Source: Rheinheimera oceanensis
GTDB taxonomy: Bacteria; Pseudomonadota; Gammaproteobacteria; Enterobacterales; Alteromonadaceae
Assembly (NCBI RefSeq): GCF_018831085.1
Contig: NZ_JAGPNM010000016.1
Coordinates: 1 to 40,273, forward strand
DNA: 40,273 nt
Reading direction: 5' to 3'
Position 1 is the stretch's first letter. Every line of letters begins with the position of its first letter. The notes below the pieces were generated by a model. The model saw only the letters and a list, made by a program, of their open reading frames with translations. It was not told where the DNA came from and made no database searches. This document shows positions 1 through 6,805 of this stretch, piece after piece. The translations under genes were made by a program, and so were the position numbers.

Positions 1-26
1 TTGGGAACATTCCCGGAGTAAGTGTG

Positions 27-88
27 GCTCAATAACAGGTAGTGGCTGAGAGCTCCGCGCAGCGGCTTAGTTCAACAGCTTATTAGGC
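27..88 (-). other. attC-like recombination site (degenerate)
   Basis: Read on the minus strand, the site opens with CCTAATAA (plus 80-87) and closes with TTATTGAG (plus 28-35), with imperfect complementarity between the arms and a GC-rich centre. This matches the outer-arm layout of integron attC sites, but AAT replaces the canonical AAC. It is the last site before the window edge, directly after inverted-repeat copy 1. It is weak on its own and is supported mainly by the better sites at 344 and 941 in the same orientation. Confidence 0.3.
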
Positions 89-234
89 GGAAAATTCGTA
101 TTTAAACACGAGCTTTTCAAGCTTTGTAAATTTAATGTGTAGAACAGTACATCGCTTTTCCATAACTGACAATAGGTTATAGGTACGAATTGGAACCTGC
201 ATTTACTACAAATACGAATTAATCCGTCCAATAA
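80..234 (-). repeat. 155-bp inverted-repeat element, copy 1
   Basis: Long imperfect inverted repeat: the left end TTATTAGGCGG followed by AATTCGTATTT is mirrored by AAATACGAATT and CCGTCCAATAA at the right end. The element is homologous to the one at 1606-1762. It shares the termini, the AAATTTAATGT block and the GTGTTTAAATAC hairpin, and has almost the same length, while the middle diverges. It contains no ORF of note. It lies between two attC-like arms, so it could be a gene-less cassette. A minus-strand promoter candidate lies inside it. Confidence 0.6.
144..172 (-). promoter_or_regulatory. sigma70-type promoter candidate in repeat copy 1
   Basis: On the minus strand, TTGTCA (plus 167-172) and TACTGT (plus 144-149) are separated by 17 bases. 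The same positions in repeat copy 2 hold TTGTAA and TAGTGC, also 17 apart. Transcription would run out of the element toward the left window edge. The conserved position in both copies is the main support; the -10 match is moderate. Confidence 0.35.
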
Positions 235-297
235 GTGGTGGTTATGCCCTCATACGGAAAGGATATTTGTACCGTGCCTAAACGTCCGTTATTGGCA
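226..297 (-). other. attC-like recombination site (degenerate)
   Basis: On the minus strand the outer arms are GCCAATAACGG (right end in plus coordinates) and CTTATTGGAC (left end). They are inverted copies with further pairing inside. As at 27-88, AAT replaces AAC. The left arm overlaps the terminus of inverted-repeat copy 1, so part of the symmetry may belong to that element. The call is tentative. Confidence 0.3.
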
Positions 298-343
298 CTG
301 ACCTGCCTTAACTACTAGAAGGCAGTAACGAGAGAAAAGCGGA

Positions 344-420
344 CATTAACGCCCGGCCTTGGCAGAGCCGAGGAAAGGCAGTCCCAGCCCCGTACGGACA
401 ACAGCCATCGATTGTTAGCT
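344..420 (-). other. attC-like recombination site
   Basis: In minus-strand reading the site starts AGCTAACAATCG, immediately overlapping the stop codon of the ORF at 419-682, and ends GGCCGGGCGTTAATG. A TAAC-type left arm directly after a gene and a GTTA-type right arm 60-70 bases later is the usual gene-attC arrangement of integron cassettes. The right core GTTAATG is not a perfect GTTRRRY. Pairing of the inner arms was judged only by eye. Confidence 0.5.
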
Positions 421-682
421 ACGTTAAAACGCTAATAGTATTAACCTTTAATAAGGCTTTAGTCTTGTGATGCCCTGTATGCCCGAAGAATATTTTTCCT
501 TCTGCTTTCACATATTTTCCAAGGATATCCAAGTGCTTGTCATAAATTTCAGATGATATGCTCAATTGAAACATACACGACAGACCATTCTCATATAGTT
601 CGTTACTTTCCATGCTTCTCCCCACCAAACTAATGGTCATTGGTATATAGAATCCAATAGAACTGCGGTCTATCACCATCAT
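419..682 (-). CDS. Cassette ORF, probable 3' part of a frameshifted gene
   Basis: This 87-residue ORF has no recognisable ribosome-binding site before its ATG-ATG start. It overlaps the end of the ORF at 630-923 in another frame by 53 bases. Its C-terminal half (LDILGKYVKAEGKIFFGH, then TGHHKTKALLKVNTI) has the look of a small OB-like or beta-rich domain seen in many cassette-borne hypothetical proteins, in which a segment such as the upstream FDGQNVTLYGKV comes first. The two ORFs together therefore read like one protein of roughly 150 residues broken by a one-base frame change. Alternatively they are two overlapping cistrons. Its stop overlaps an attC-like site, which fits an integron cassette gene. 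The function is unknown. Confidence 0.45.
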   Translation of the reverse strand: MMVIDRSSIGFYIPMTISLVGRSMESNELYENGLSCMFQLSISSEIYDKHLDILGKYVKAEGKIFFGHTGHHKTKALLKVNTISVLT

Positions 683-923
683 TTATTGATTCGTAGTTTG
701 GCGGCCCAGGAAAAACCTCTTCCCGAACCTTTCCATATAGGGTCACATTTTGCCCATCAAACAATTCTTTAGGGAAAATTTCGCTTTTCTCAAACATTGA
801 ATTTCTTGATCTGAATACTCGGTGTTGGATATTTTGAGATAAAAGAATACTCACGAGAGCAATAAGAATTGAGCTTATAACTCCGATCCCTTGCCAAGTA
901 GCGCTTGATAAAAACTCTACCAA
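630..923 (-). CDS. Cassette ORF with TTG start, probable 5' part of a frameshifted gene
   Basis: This encodes about 97 residues from TTG at 923, chosen because GAGGAAA lies about 6 bases upstream and the next upstream sequence is the attC-like site at 941-1002. An earlier in-frame start would run back through that site. Residues ~10-28 form one hydrophobic segment (GIGVISSILIALVSILLS), suggesting an N-terminal membrane anchor. The segment FDGQNVTLYGKV follows. The reading frame stops at 630, while the frame that looks like the continuation of the same fold runs from 682 to 419. I do not recognise a characterised family. A single gene with a +1-type frame change is my preferred reading. Confidence 0.5.
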   Translation of the reverse strand: MVEFLSSATWQGIGVISSILIALVSILLSQNIQHRVFRSRNSMFEKSEIFPKELFDGQNVTLYGKVREEVFPGPPNYESINDGDRPQFYWILYTNDH

Positions 924-940
924 AGTAGTTTCCTCATTTG

Positions 941-1002
941 GGCTAACGCCGCAAGCAGCTGCGGCTTTGTAGTGGATTGTTTTGCGGTAGCTTAGCGTTA
1001 AA
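941..1002 (-). other. attC recombination site
   Basis: Minus-strand reading gives GTTTAAC (a perfect RYYYAAC left core) followed by GCTAAG, CTACCGCAA and, after a central spacer, TTGCGGCGTTAGCC. The inner arms CCGCAA/TTGCGG and the outer arms TAACGC/GCGTTA are inverted. The site sits 26 bases after the stop of the gene at 1029-1580 and 18 bases before the start of the next ORF, exactly where an attC belongs between two cassettes. It is the best of the four sites. Confidence 0.6.
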
Positions 1003-1028
1003 CCGCAAAACAAGGAACGGAAAAGCCG

Positions 1029-1580
1029 TCAGACTGCCTTGCCTTGTTCGGCTACTCTTGCCCTAATTGATGCTTCGTATGGCTCCCAGTGCCATAGGAT
1101 TGCAGCAAGTACTCCGGCAAGAATCACTCGGTGTCCCTTTTCCATGTTATCAAAATGGGTCTGTCCACGTTGAATCGCCGCAGCAACTCGACCCGCTGCT
1201 GCATCCAGCAAGTCTTGAACTCCCTCTAAACGAAAGCCGCCCTGTTCTAGCGTAGCCAGGTAATCGCTTGGTGTAAGCCGCTTGCCGGACTGATTTATCC
1301 AAGTACTACCTTGCTTTTTGATTTTCCAGTTCAGTCTTGTTTTCACATGCTCTGCTAGACGATCCTCGGAATCGTGGTATTTGGTGGGTTGAGCGGCTTG
1401 AGAAAGTTCGTCGATCAAATAATTAAACAGCCATGCAAAAGTGTCTTCCTCATCCTCATATCTCCCAGTGTTTGGGACTACATATAGCTCCCAGCCATAT
1501 CGGATGTGTGAAAGGGGCCTTAATACTTCATGCTCGAGAAAATCACTCGGCTGAAAGAAACGCTGAATTTCAGATTTCAT
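1029..1580 (-). CDS. Hypothetical protein, integron cassette gene
   Basis: This encodes 183 residues from ATG at 1580. The longer ORF begins at 1637, inside the inverted repeat, so the internal ATG is preferred; it has a GAGAT a few bases upstream. I do not recognise the family. The sequence is soluble and mixed in charge, with an acidic stretch (GRYEDEEDTFAWLF) near residue 40, a lysine/arginine-rich middle (KTRLNWKIKKQGS) and a C-terminal hydrophobic helix (RVILAGVLAAILWHW). There is no signal peptide, cysteine cluster or nucleotide-binding motif. The gene begins 26 bases after inverted-repeat copy 2 and ends just before an attC site, so it is probably a cassette gene read from the repeat-borne promoter candidate. 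It appears intact. Confidence 0.6.
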   Translation of the reverse strand: MKSEIQRFFQPSDFLEHEVLRPLSHIRYGWELYVVPNTGRYEDEEDTFAWLFNYLIDELSQAAQPTKYHDSEDRLAEHVKTRLNWKIKKQGSTWINQSGKRLTPSDYLATLEQGGFRLEGVQDLLDAAAGRVAAAIQRGQTHFDNMEKGHRVILAGVLAAILWHWEPYEASIRARVAEQGKAV

Positions 1581-1605
1581 ATATCTCGATTTCCACTGCC
1601 GAACG

Positions 1606-1762
1606 TTTATTCGGCGGTAAGATCCGTATTTAAACACGGACTTTTACGCTTTTGTAAATTTAATGTACAGAGCACTACACCGTCACCCTAAGGCTTACAA
1701 CAACTTATAGGTGTAGTTGATGTTAGTGCGATCGACAAATACGGGTCAACCCGTCTAACAAA
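1606..1762 (-). repeat. 157-bp inverted-repeat element, copy 2
   Basis: Homologue of the element at 80-234. Ends TTATTCGGCGG (left) and CCGTCTAACAAA (right) are inverted, with ATCCGTATTT and AAATACGGGT just inside. Relative to copy 1, a T-A pair of the terminal stem has become C-G on both arms, and the GTGTTTAAATAC hairpin gains a C-G pair. This suggests the folded form is kept. In minus-strand reading the first bases of the element are GTTAGAC, which matches the GTTRRRY core of integron sites. The gene at 1029-1580 follows directly. Confidence 0.6.
1672..1700 (-). promoter_or_regulatory. Promoter candidate in repeat copy 2, toward the cassette gene
   Basis: Minus-strand TTGTAA (plus 1695-1700) and TAGTGC (plus 1672-1677) are spaced by 17 bases and align with the better-matching hexamers in copy 1. 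A transcript would start near 1665 and have an ~85-base leader containing the conserved CCGTGTTTAAATACGG hairpin before the ATG at 1580. The -10 match is poor, so this is tentative. Confidence 0.25.
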
Positions 1763-2008
1763 GTACAAGGCGTTTTTAGCGGCACGCTGAATATAATTAC
1801 ACCACTTAAATTCCGAGTGAGATGTCCGCTTTTGGCACAAAGCAATTATTTAAGAATATCGTTATTTTGTTCGGGAGCTTGAATGGCGATGCTCTGGACT
1901 GGGAAGGTATATTTGAGCTATCAAGAGCAAAGGTCAAAATTTGAAGGCTTGAAGGTAAGCAAAATTAAAGAATAGTCACGATATGGTCACCATTTGGTCA
2001 CCGGGTAT
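1763..2008. other. Gene-free junction between cassette region and tRNA-Arg
   Basis: I see no convincing gene in this stretch. Short plus-strand ORFs here have no supporting start signal. At 1982-2002 there is a near-tandem repeat of TGGTCACC (ATGGTCACCATTTGGTCACC). Such repeats are often seen beside integrase attachment sites at tRNA 3' ends, so this may be a scar of island integration. That reading is an inference; no integrase is present in the window. Confidence 0.35.
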
Positions 2009-2040
2009 AAAAAAAGGCCTCACTTTTCAGCTAAGACCTT
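2009..2040 (-). terminator. Rho-independent terminator of tRNA-Arg
   Basis: On the minus strand, AAGGTCTTA pairs, with G-U pairs, with TGAGGCCTT around a short loop, and a run of seven T follows. It lies 8 bases after the tRNA CCA end. Confidence 0.7.
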
Positions 2041-2048
2041 GATTTATA

Positions 2049-2125
<77 letters not shown>

Positions 2126-2289
2126 ACACATCGCCTGTTTGGGCGAGCGCGCATTATAGTCAGCCTTATGCTGTGTGTCTATTGCCTTGCTGTGCGTTTT
2201 TTCAACACTCAGTTATAAATCCTTTGTTTACAAGCCCCGCCCGCAACATATAGAGTGTAACTTAATCCGCATTGGCACTATAACTTAAT

Positions 2290-4236
2290 ATGGATACTAA
2301 GTTACTTCCATTCTGGCAATGGATATTGCTGCTAGTCCTGCTGCTGGGGGCGGCATATGCTACTGAAACACTGGTTGCGCATGAACAGCAACATGCCCGC
2401 AGCCAGCAGTTACGCCATGAAATTGCCAGTGCCGGCCAGCTGCGGGCACTGATTGAGTCTGAACTGAATATCCCCCTGTACCTCACCATTGGCCTTACTG
2501 CCCACGTACAAGCCCGTAATGGCGAAATATCTCCGGCCGACATGCATTTATTGTTACCCGAGCTGGTACATCAGGCCCGCCATATCCGTAACATTGGCAT
2601 TGCGCCGGGTAATACCCTGCGTTACGTGTACCCCAAAACCGGCAATGAACAAGCCATCGGCCTGTATTATCCCGACATAAAAGAACAGTGGCCGGATATT
2701 GAAGCCATTATTGCCCAGCGCGAAGCCCGGCTGGTTGGGCCTATTGCTCTGGTGCAGGGCGGTACAGCTTTTATCTATCGGCTGCCGGTATATCTGAATG
2801 CCCGCAACTACTGGGGCATTATCAGCACGGTGGTAGATATTGATTCAGTCTGGCGTTTACTGGAAAAGCAAACCTCTGAACAGGAAGTGCAGATAGCGCT
2901 TCGCAGCCTGTCGGCAACAGGCCGTGCCGGCCCGGCGTTTTATGGTGATGAGCGCTTATTTTACGACGACAGCATGTTACTGGCAGTAAGCCTGCGCGGA
3001 GCCTTATGGCAAATGGCGTTGCGCTCACTTACGCCGCCGCCAGATCGCACACTGGCTATCCGCACAACGGCATACAGCGTAACCCTGCTGCTGCTGGCCC
3101 TGCTGTGCTGGTTATTTATGTCGCGCCAGCATTTACGCCGCAGTGTGGCAGAGCAACAGCGCAGTAAACTGCAACTGCGCAGTATTATGGATAACGTAGC
3201 CGATGCCATTATTACCACCCTGCCGGACGGCACTATAGAGCAGGTAAATTTGTCATGTTACCCGATGTTTGGCTACACCGCGGCAACCTTGCCGGGTATG
3301 CACTGGTCTGCCTTACTGGCAGAGCCACAGCGGCTGGATGAATTGTATACCGCTACTTCTACCAACAAAGCAGAATATGAAACACTGGGCCGGCGGCGCG
3401 ATGACAGTTTATTTCCGCTGGCGATAAGGCGCAGTCATATCCGGCTGCAGCGCCAGGCCCGCCAGTTGCTGGTACTGCGGGATTTATCTGAACAACAAAA
3501 AACCGAACAGTTAAAACAAGAGTTTATTGCTACAGTAAGCCATGAACTGCGTACCCCGCTTACTTCTATTTCAGCCGCGCTGGGGCTGGCCACCGGCGGA
3601 GCCCTTGGCGAATTAAATTCATCACAGCTACGTATGCTGCAATTAGCCCATACCCATTGTCAGCAGCTTACTGCGCTGGTAAATACACTGCTGGACGTAG
3701 AAAAACTGGCCAGCGGTAATATGCAGTTTCAGTTAACCAGGCTGCCGTTATTGCCACTGCTGCAACAATGTATTGATGACAGCCAGATACTGGCCCGGCC
3801 ACGGCGTATTGGCCTGGTGCTGCATTGCCCGCCCGATCTGCAACAGGCGCAGGTACAGGCCGATAACCTACGCTTAAAGCAGGTGTTACTGCATTTACTG
3901 GGCAACGCAGTAAAGTTTTCCCCGCCAAACAGCACAGTGCAGATAACAGTGCAGGTAAATGTGCAACTGCAGCAGCGCCTGCTAAGAGTGGTTATTGCTG
4001 ATCAGGGAGTAGGTGTCAGTGAGCAATTTGTGCCGAAATTATTTAGCCGCTTTAGCCAGGCCGATAGCTCTGACAGCCGCATGCATGGTGGCAGCGGCCT
4101 GGGTTTGGCCGTGAGTAAAAGTTTGATTGGTCATATGCACGGCAGCATTGGTTATATGCCAAATACACCGCAGGGCAGCTGTTTTTATATAGAACTGCCA
4201 TTTGATGCATCAATTCAGCCAGGACAGTTGCCCTGA
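2290..4236 (+). CDS. CHASE-PAS hybrid-less sensor histidine kinase
   Basis: 648-residue inner-membrane sensor kinase. A first membrane helix (~10-26) is followed by a periplasmic region of ~230 residues with CHASE-domain character (for example LNIPLYLTIGLTAHV near 80 and RNIGIAPGNTLRYVYP near 120). A second helix (~261-277) leads to a cytoplasmic PAS domain (~293-395). The HisKA domain carries phospho-acceptor His418 in SHELRTPL. The HATPase domain has the N-box Asn539, the G1 box DQGVGV from 571 and the G2 box GGSGLGLAV near 600-608. There is no receiver domain and no response-regulator gene beside it, so its partner is encoded elsewhere. CHASE domains in other proteins bind small extracellular ligands; the ligand here cannot be told. 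No good ribosome-binding site is visible before the ATG. Confidence 0.9.
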   Translation: MDTKLLPFWQWILLLVLLLGAAYATETLVAHEQQHARSQQLRHEIASAGQLRALIESELNIPLYLTIGLTAHVQARNGEISPADMHLLLPELVHQARHIRNIGIAPGNTLRYVYPKTGNEQAIGLYYPDIKEQWPDIEAIIAQREARLVGPIALVQGGTAFIYRLPVYLNARNYWGIISTVVDIDSVWRLLEKQTSEQEVQIALRSLSATGRAGPAFYGDERLFYDDSMLLAVSLRGALWQMALRSLTPPPDRTLAIRTTAYSVTLLLLALLCWLFMSRQHLRRSVAEQQRSKLQLRSIMDNVADAIITTLPDGTIEQVNLSCYPMFGYTAATLPGMHWSALLAEPQRLDELYTATSTNKAEYETLGRRRDDSLFPLAIRRSHIRLQRQARQLLVLRDLSEQQKTEQLKQEFIATVSHELRTPLTSISAALGLATGGALGELNSSQLRMLQLAHTHCQQLTALVNTLLDVEKLASGNMQFQLTRLPLLPLLQQCIDDSQILARPRRIGLVLHCPPDLQQAQVQADNLRLKQVLLHLLGNAVKFSPPNSTVQITVQVNVQLQQRLLRVVIADQGVGVSEQFVPKLFSRFSQADSSDSRMHGGSGLGLAVSKSLIGHMHGSIGYMPNTPQGSCFYIELPFDASIQPGQLP

Positions 4237-4374
4237 GCCGGTTTTTGTCTTAATTTGTTGGCGTCTGGCTGCAAACTTGGTTTATCGCTGAGTATTTTTG
4301 GCATACTCGGTCAGGCAGCCTGCGCTAAGGCGCAATTATTACAACAAAGCTTTACATCTTCCAGGGAGATACTC

Positions 4375-6558
4375 ATGCGTAAAACGCTTATCGCCACGGC
4401 CGTTGGCACTGTACTGGCGCTTACCGCCTGTTCTGACAACACGGCACCACAGCAAACCGACACAACTCAAACTCAGACACAGCAAGATGCTGCACCGGTA
4501 GCCGATGTGACTTCAACTAACCCGTTATTTGCCAAAAGTATGCTGCAGTACGAAGCACCAAACTTTACTGAAATAAAAGATGAGCATTTCCTGCCAGCCT
4601 TTGAAGAAGGCATGAAGCAGCATATGACCGAAGTGCAGGCCATTGCCAGCAACCCTGAACCGGCCACCTTTGATAACACATTGGTAGCGCTGGAAAAAAG
4701 TGGCGAGCTGTTAACCCGGGTATCGCGGGTATTTTATAACCTGGCGGGGTCAGACTCTAACGCAGAGCGGCGTAGCATTCAGTCTGAACTGGCACCGAAA
4801 ATGGCGGCGCACTCAGACAACATTAACTTAAACCCGCAGTTGTTTGCCCGCATTAAAAGCCTGTACAACCAACGCAACGAGCTGAAACTGGACCCGGAAT
4901 CACAGCGTCTGGTGGAAGTGTATTACGAGCGTTTTGTCCGCGCCGGTGCACAGCTGACTGAAGAGCAAAAAACAGCGATTCGTGCGCTGAACGAAGAGCA
5001 CTCAAAACTCACTAACCAGTTCTCACAAAACCTGCTGGCTGAAACCAAAAATATCGCCGTTATTGTCGATACTAAAGAAGAACTGGAAGGCTTGTCAGAT
5101 TCAGATATTACCGCTGCCGCCAAAGCTGCTGCAGATGCCGGCCACGAAGGCAAATATCTGCTAAGTATTACCAACACCACGCGCCAGCCGGTATTGTCGC
5201 AACTGAGTAACCGCGAACTGCGTAAACGCGTATGGGAAGCCTCTGCCAACCGCGCGCAAAGCGGCGAAACCGACAACCGCCCACTGGTAGCCCGTTTAGC
5301 CCAGCTACGTGCCGAGCGCGCTAAACTGTTAGGTTATGACAACTGGGCCAGCTATGGCCTGGAAGCGCAAATGGCAAAAACACCACAAGCGGTGTTTGAT
5401 ATGTTAGGCAGTATGGTACCGGCAGTGGTAGCTAACACTAACCAGGAAGCGGCTGCCATTCAGGAAATGATTAAGCAAAAAGGCGGTGACTTTGAACTGC
5501 AGCCGTGGGACTGGGAATACTACGCTGAGTTTGTGCGCCAGGCTAAGTTTGATCTGGACGAAAACGAAGTTAAACAATACTTTGAGTTTAACCGTGTATT
5601 AAAAGACGGCGTGTTCTTTACCATGAACCGTTTATACGGCGTAACCTTTAAACCACGGCCGGATTTACCCACCTACCACCCGGATGTAGACGCCTACGAG
5701 CTATTTGATGCCGACGGCACCAGCCTGGCTATTTTCTACGCCGATTACTTCGCCCGCGAAGGCAAACGTGGTGGCGCCTGGATGAGCTCATTTGTTGGTC
5801 AATCACATTTAACCGGCCAAAAACCGGTAGTGGTTAACGTAATGAATATTCCAAAAGCACCTGAAGGTCAGCCTACGCTGGTAAGTTATGACCACGTTAC
5901 CACTATCTTCCACGAACTGGGCCACGGTTTACACGGCATGTTCTCAGACGTGAAATACCCGACTCTGGCCGGTACCTCAGTATCGCGCGACTTTGTTGAG
6001 TTTCCATCTACGTTTGAAGAAGACTGGGCAGCACACCCTGAAGTGATCGCTAACTACGCTAAGCACTATGAAACCGGCGAGCCCATTCCGGCTGAACTGT
6101 TGCAAAAAGTAATGAACTCACGCAGCTTCAACCAGGGTTTTGATACGCTGGAATATATGTCTGCGGCGCTGCTGGATATGGAATGGCACTCACTGTCGGC
6201 AGATGAGCCACTGCAGGATGTTAACGCTTTTGAAGCGGCAGCACTGAAAAAACACGGTGTAGATTTAGCTGCGGTACCACCGCGTTATAAATCTACCTTC
6301 TTCTCACACTCTATGGGCGGCGGCTATTCTGCCGGTTACTATGCCTATATGTGGAGTGAGATCTTAGCGGCTGATGCTTACGCTTATGTACAGCAACAAG
6401 GTGGTTTAAAGCTGGAAAACGGCCAGAACTACCGGAAAAACATTCTGTCTGTTGGTAACTCACGCCCACCAATGGAGTCTTACAAAGCCTTCCGTGGTCA
6501 GGAGCCTACTACAGATGCACTGTTAATCCGCCGTGGCCTGAAAACCAAAGTAGATTAA
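4375..6558 (+). CDS. dcp: M3-family zinc peptidase, peptidyl-dipeptidase Dcp-like lipoprotein
   Basis: 727 residues from ATG 4375, chosen over the upstream TTG at 4255 because AGGGAGAT lies just before it and the protein then begins with a lipoprotein signal (MRKTLIATAVGTVLALTAC, lipidated Cys19). The catalytic motif HELGH is at 513-517 and the third zinc ligand is Glu542 in FVEFPS. C-terminal HSMGGGYSAGYYAYMWSE is the substrate-binding segment typical of M3 oligopeptidases. Members remove C-terminal dipeptides from short peptides. The lipobox suggests the enzyme sits in the periplasm or on the outer membrane and works on imported or envelope-derived peptides, unlike cytosolic E. coli Dcp. 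A Gln/Thr-rich linker (about residues 27-42) follows the lipobox. The gene ends before a palindromic repeat and a bidirectional terminator. Confidence 0.92.
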   Translation: MRKTLIATAVGTVLALTACSDNTAPQQTDTTQTQTQQDAAPVADVTSTNPLFAKSMLQYEAPNFTEIKDEHFLPAFEEGMKQHMTEVQAIASNPEPATFDNTLVALEKSGELLTRVSRVFYNLAGSDSNAERRSIQSELAPKMAAHSDNINLNPQLFARIKSLYNQRNELKLDPESQRLVEVYYERFVRAGAQLTEEQKTAIRALNEEHSKLTNQFSQNLLAETKNIAVIVDTKEELEGLSDSDITAAAKAAADAGHEGKYLLSITNTTRQPVLSQLSNRELRKRVWEASANRAQSGETDNRPLVARLAQLRAERAKLLGYDNWASYGLEAQMAKTPQAVFDMLGSMVPAVVANTNQEAAAIQEMIKQKGGDFELQPWDWEYYAEFVRQAKFDLDENEVKQYFEFNRVLKDGVFFTMNRLYGVTFKPRPDLPTYHPDVDAYELFDADGTSLAIFYADYFAREGKRGGAWMSSFVGQSHLTGQKPVVVNVMNIPKAPEGQPTLVSYDHVTTIFHELGHGLHGMFSDVKYPTLAGTSVSRDFVEFPSTFEEDWAAHPEVIANYAKHYETGEPIPAELLQKVMNSRSFNQGFDTLEYMSAALLDMEWHSLSADEPLQDVNAFEAAALKKHGVDLAAVPPRYKSTFFSHSMGGGYSAGYYAYMWSEILAADAYAYVQQQGGLKLENGQNYRKNILSVGNSRPPMESYKAFRGQEPTTDALLIRRGLKTKVD

Positions 6559-6577
6559 TCATGCAGCTTGACGAACC

Positions 6578-6733
6578 GATTTGCTTACGTCAACACGCCG
6601 TTAACCCATCCCTGGGGGCTCGATTATAAACTTCATCCATGAAGTTTATCCGGCGGACCAGCTTCGCTGTTCAAATTCGCTCCAGGCGAATTTGTCAGCG
6701 TCCGGGCCTGCAACGGTTGACTTAAAGCAAGTC
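6578..6733. repeat. Multi-hairpin palindromic repeat, element 1
   Basis: An intergenic element of ~156 bp bounded by inverted arms (TTGCTT..GTCAAC at 6581-6594 and GTTGAC..AAGCAA at 6716-6730). Inside are three hairpins: CCCA-TCCC-TGGGG, an 11-bp stem around CC at 6624-6647 (ATAAACTTCAT/ATGAAGTTTAT), and CAAATTCGC-TCCAG-GCGAATTTG at 6671-6693. All loops contain TCC. Between the last two lies GGCGGACCAGCTTCGCTG, which is nearly repeated in the element at 8834-8996. There is no coding potential. It lies between convergent genes. Confidence 0.65.
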
Positions 6734-6757
6734 GATTCTCGCATCAGCTCGTACAAA

Positions 6758-6784
6758 AAAGCCCGGTTAACATAACCGGGCTTT
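6758..6784. terminator. Bidirectional terminator between dcp and pmbA
   Basis: A perfect 12-bp stem AAAGCCCGGTTA / TAACCGGGCTTT around ACA, with A-rich left and T-rich right flanks. It serves both the plus-strand peptidase gene and the minus-strand pmbA. Confidence 0.9.
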
Positions 6785-6805
6785 ATTTTGCTGGCCTGGG
6801 CAATC

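Noticed and set aside
630..682. Programmed frameshift in the cassette gene
   Set aside because: No slippery heptamer or stimulatory structure stands out and the change needed is +1; a mutation or two cistrons is simpler.
1067..1255. Plus-strand ORF opposite the cassette gene
   Set aside because: It lies entirely within the better-supported minus-strand gene at 1029-1580 and has no start signal; it is an antisense shadow.
1606..1762. The inverted repeat itself as a plus-strand attC site
   Set aside because: Its ends are inside-out for an attC in either orientation: it begins with a GTTA-type core and ends with a TAAC-type core. I therefore treat it as a payload element between sites.
4255..4374. 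Upstream extension of the M3 peptidase to the TTG at 4255
   Set aside because: It would bury the lipoprotein signal 40 residues inside the protein; the ATG at 4375 has a good ribosome-binding site.
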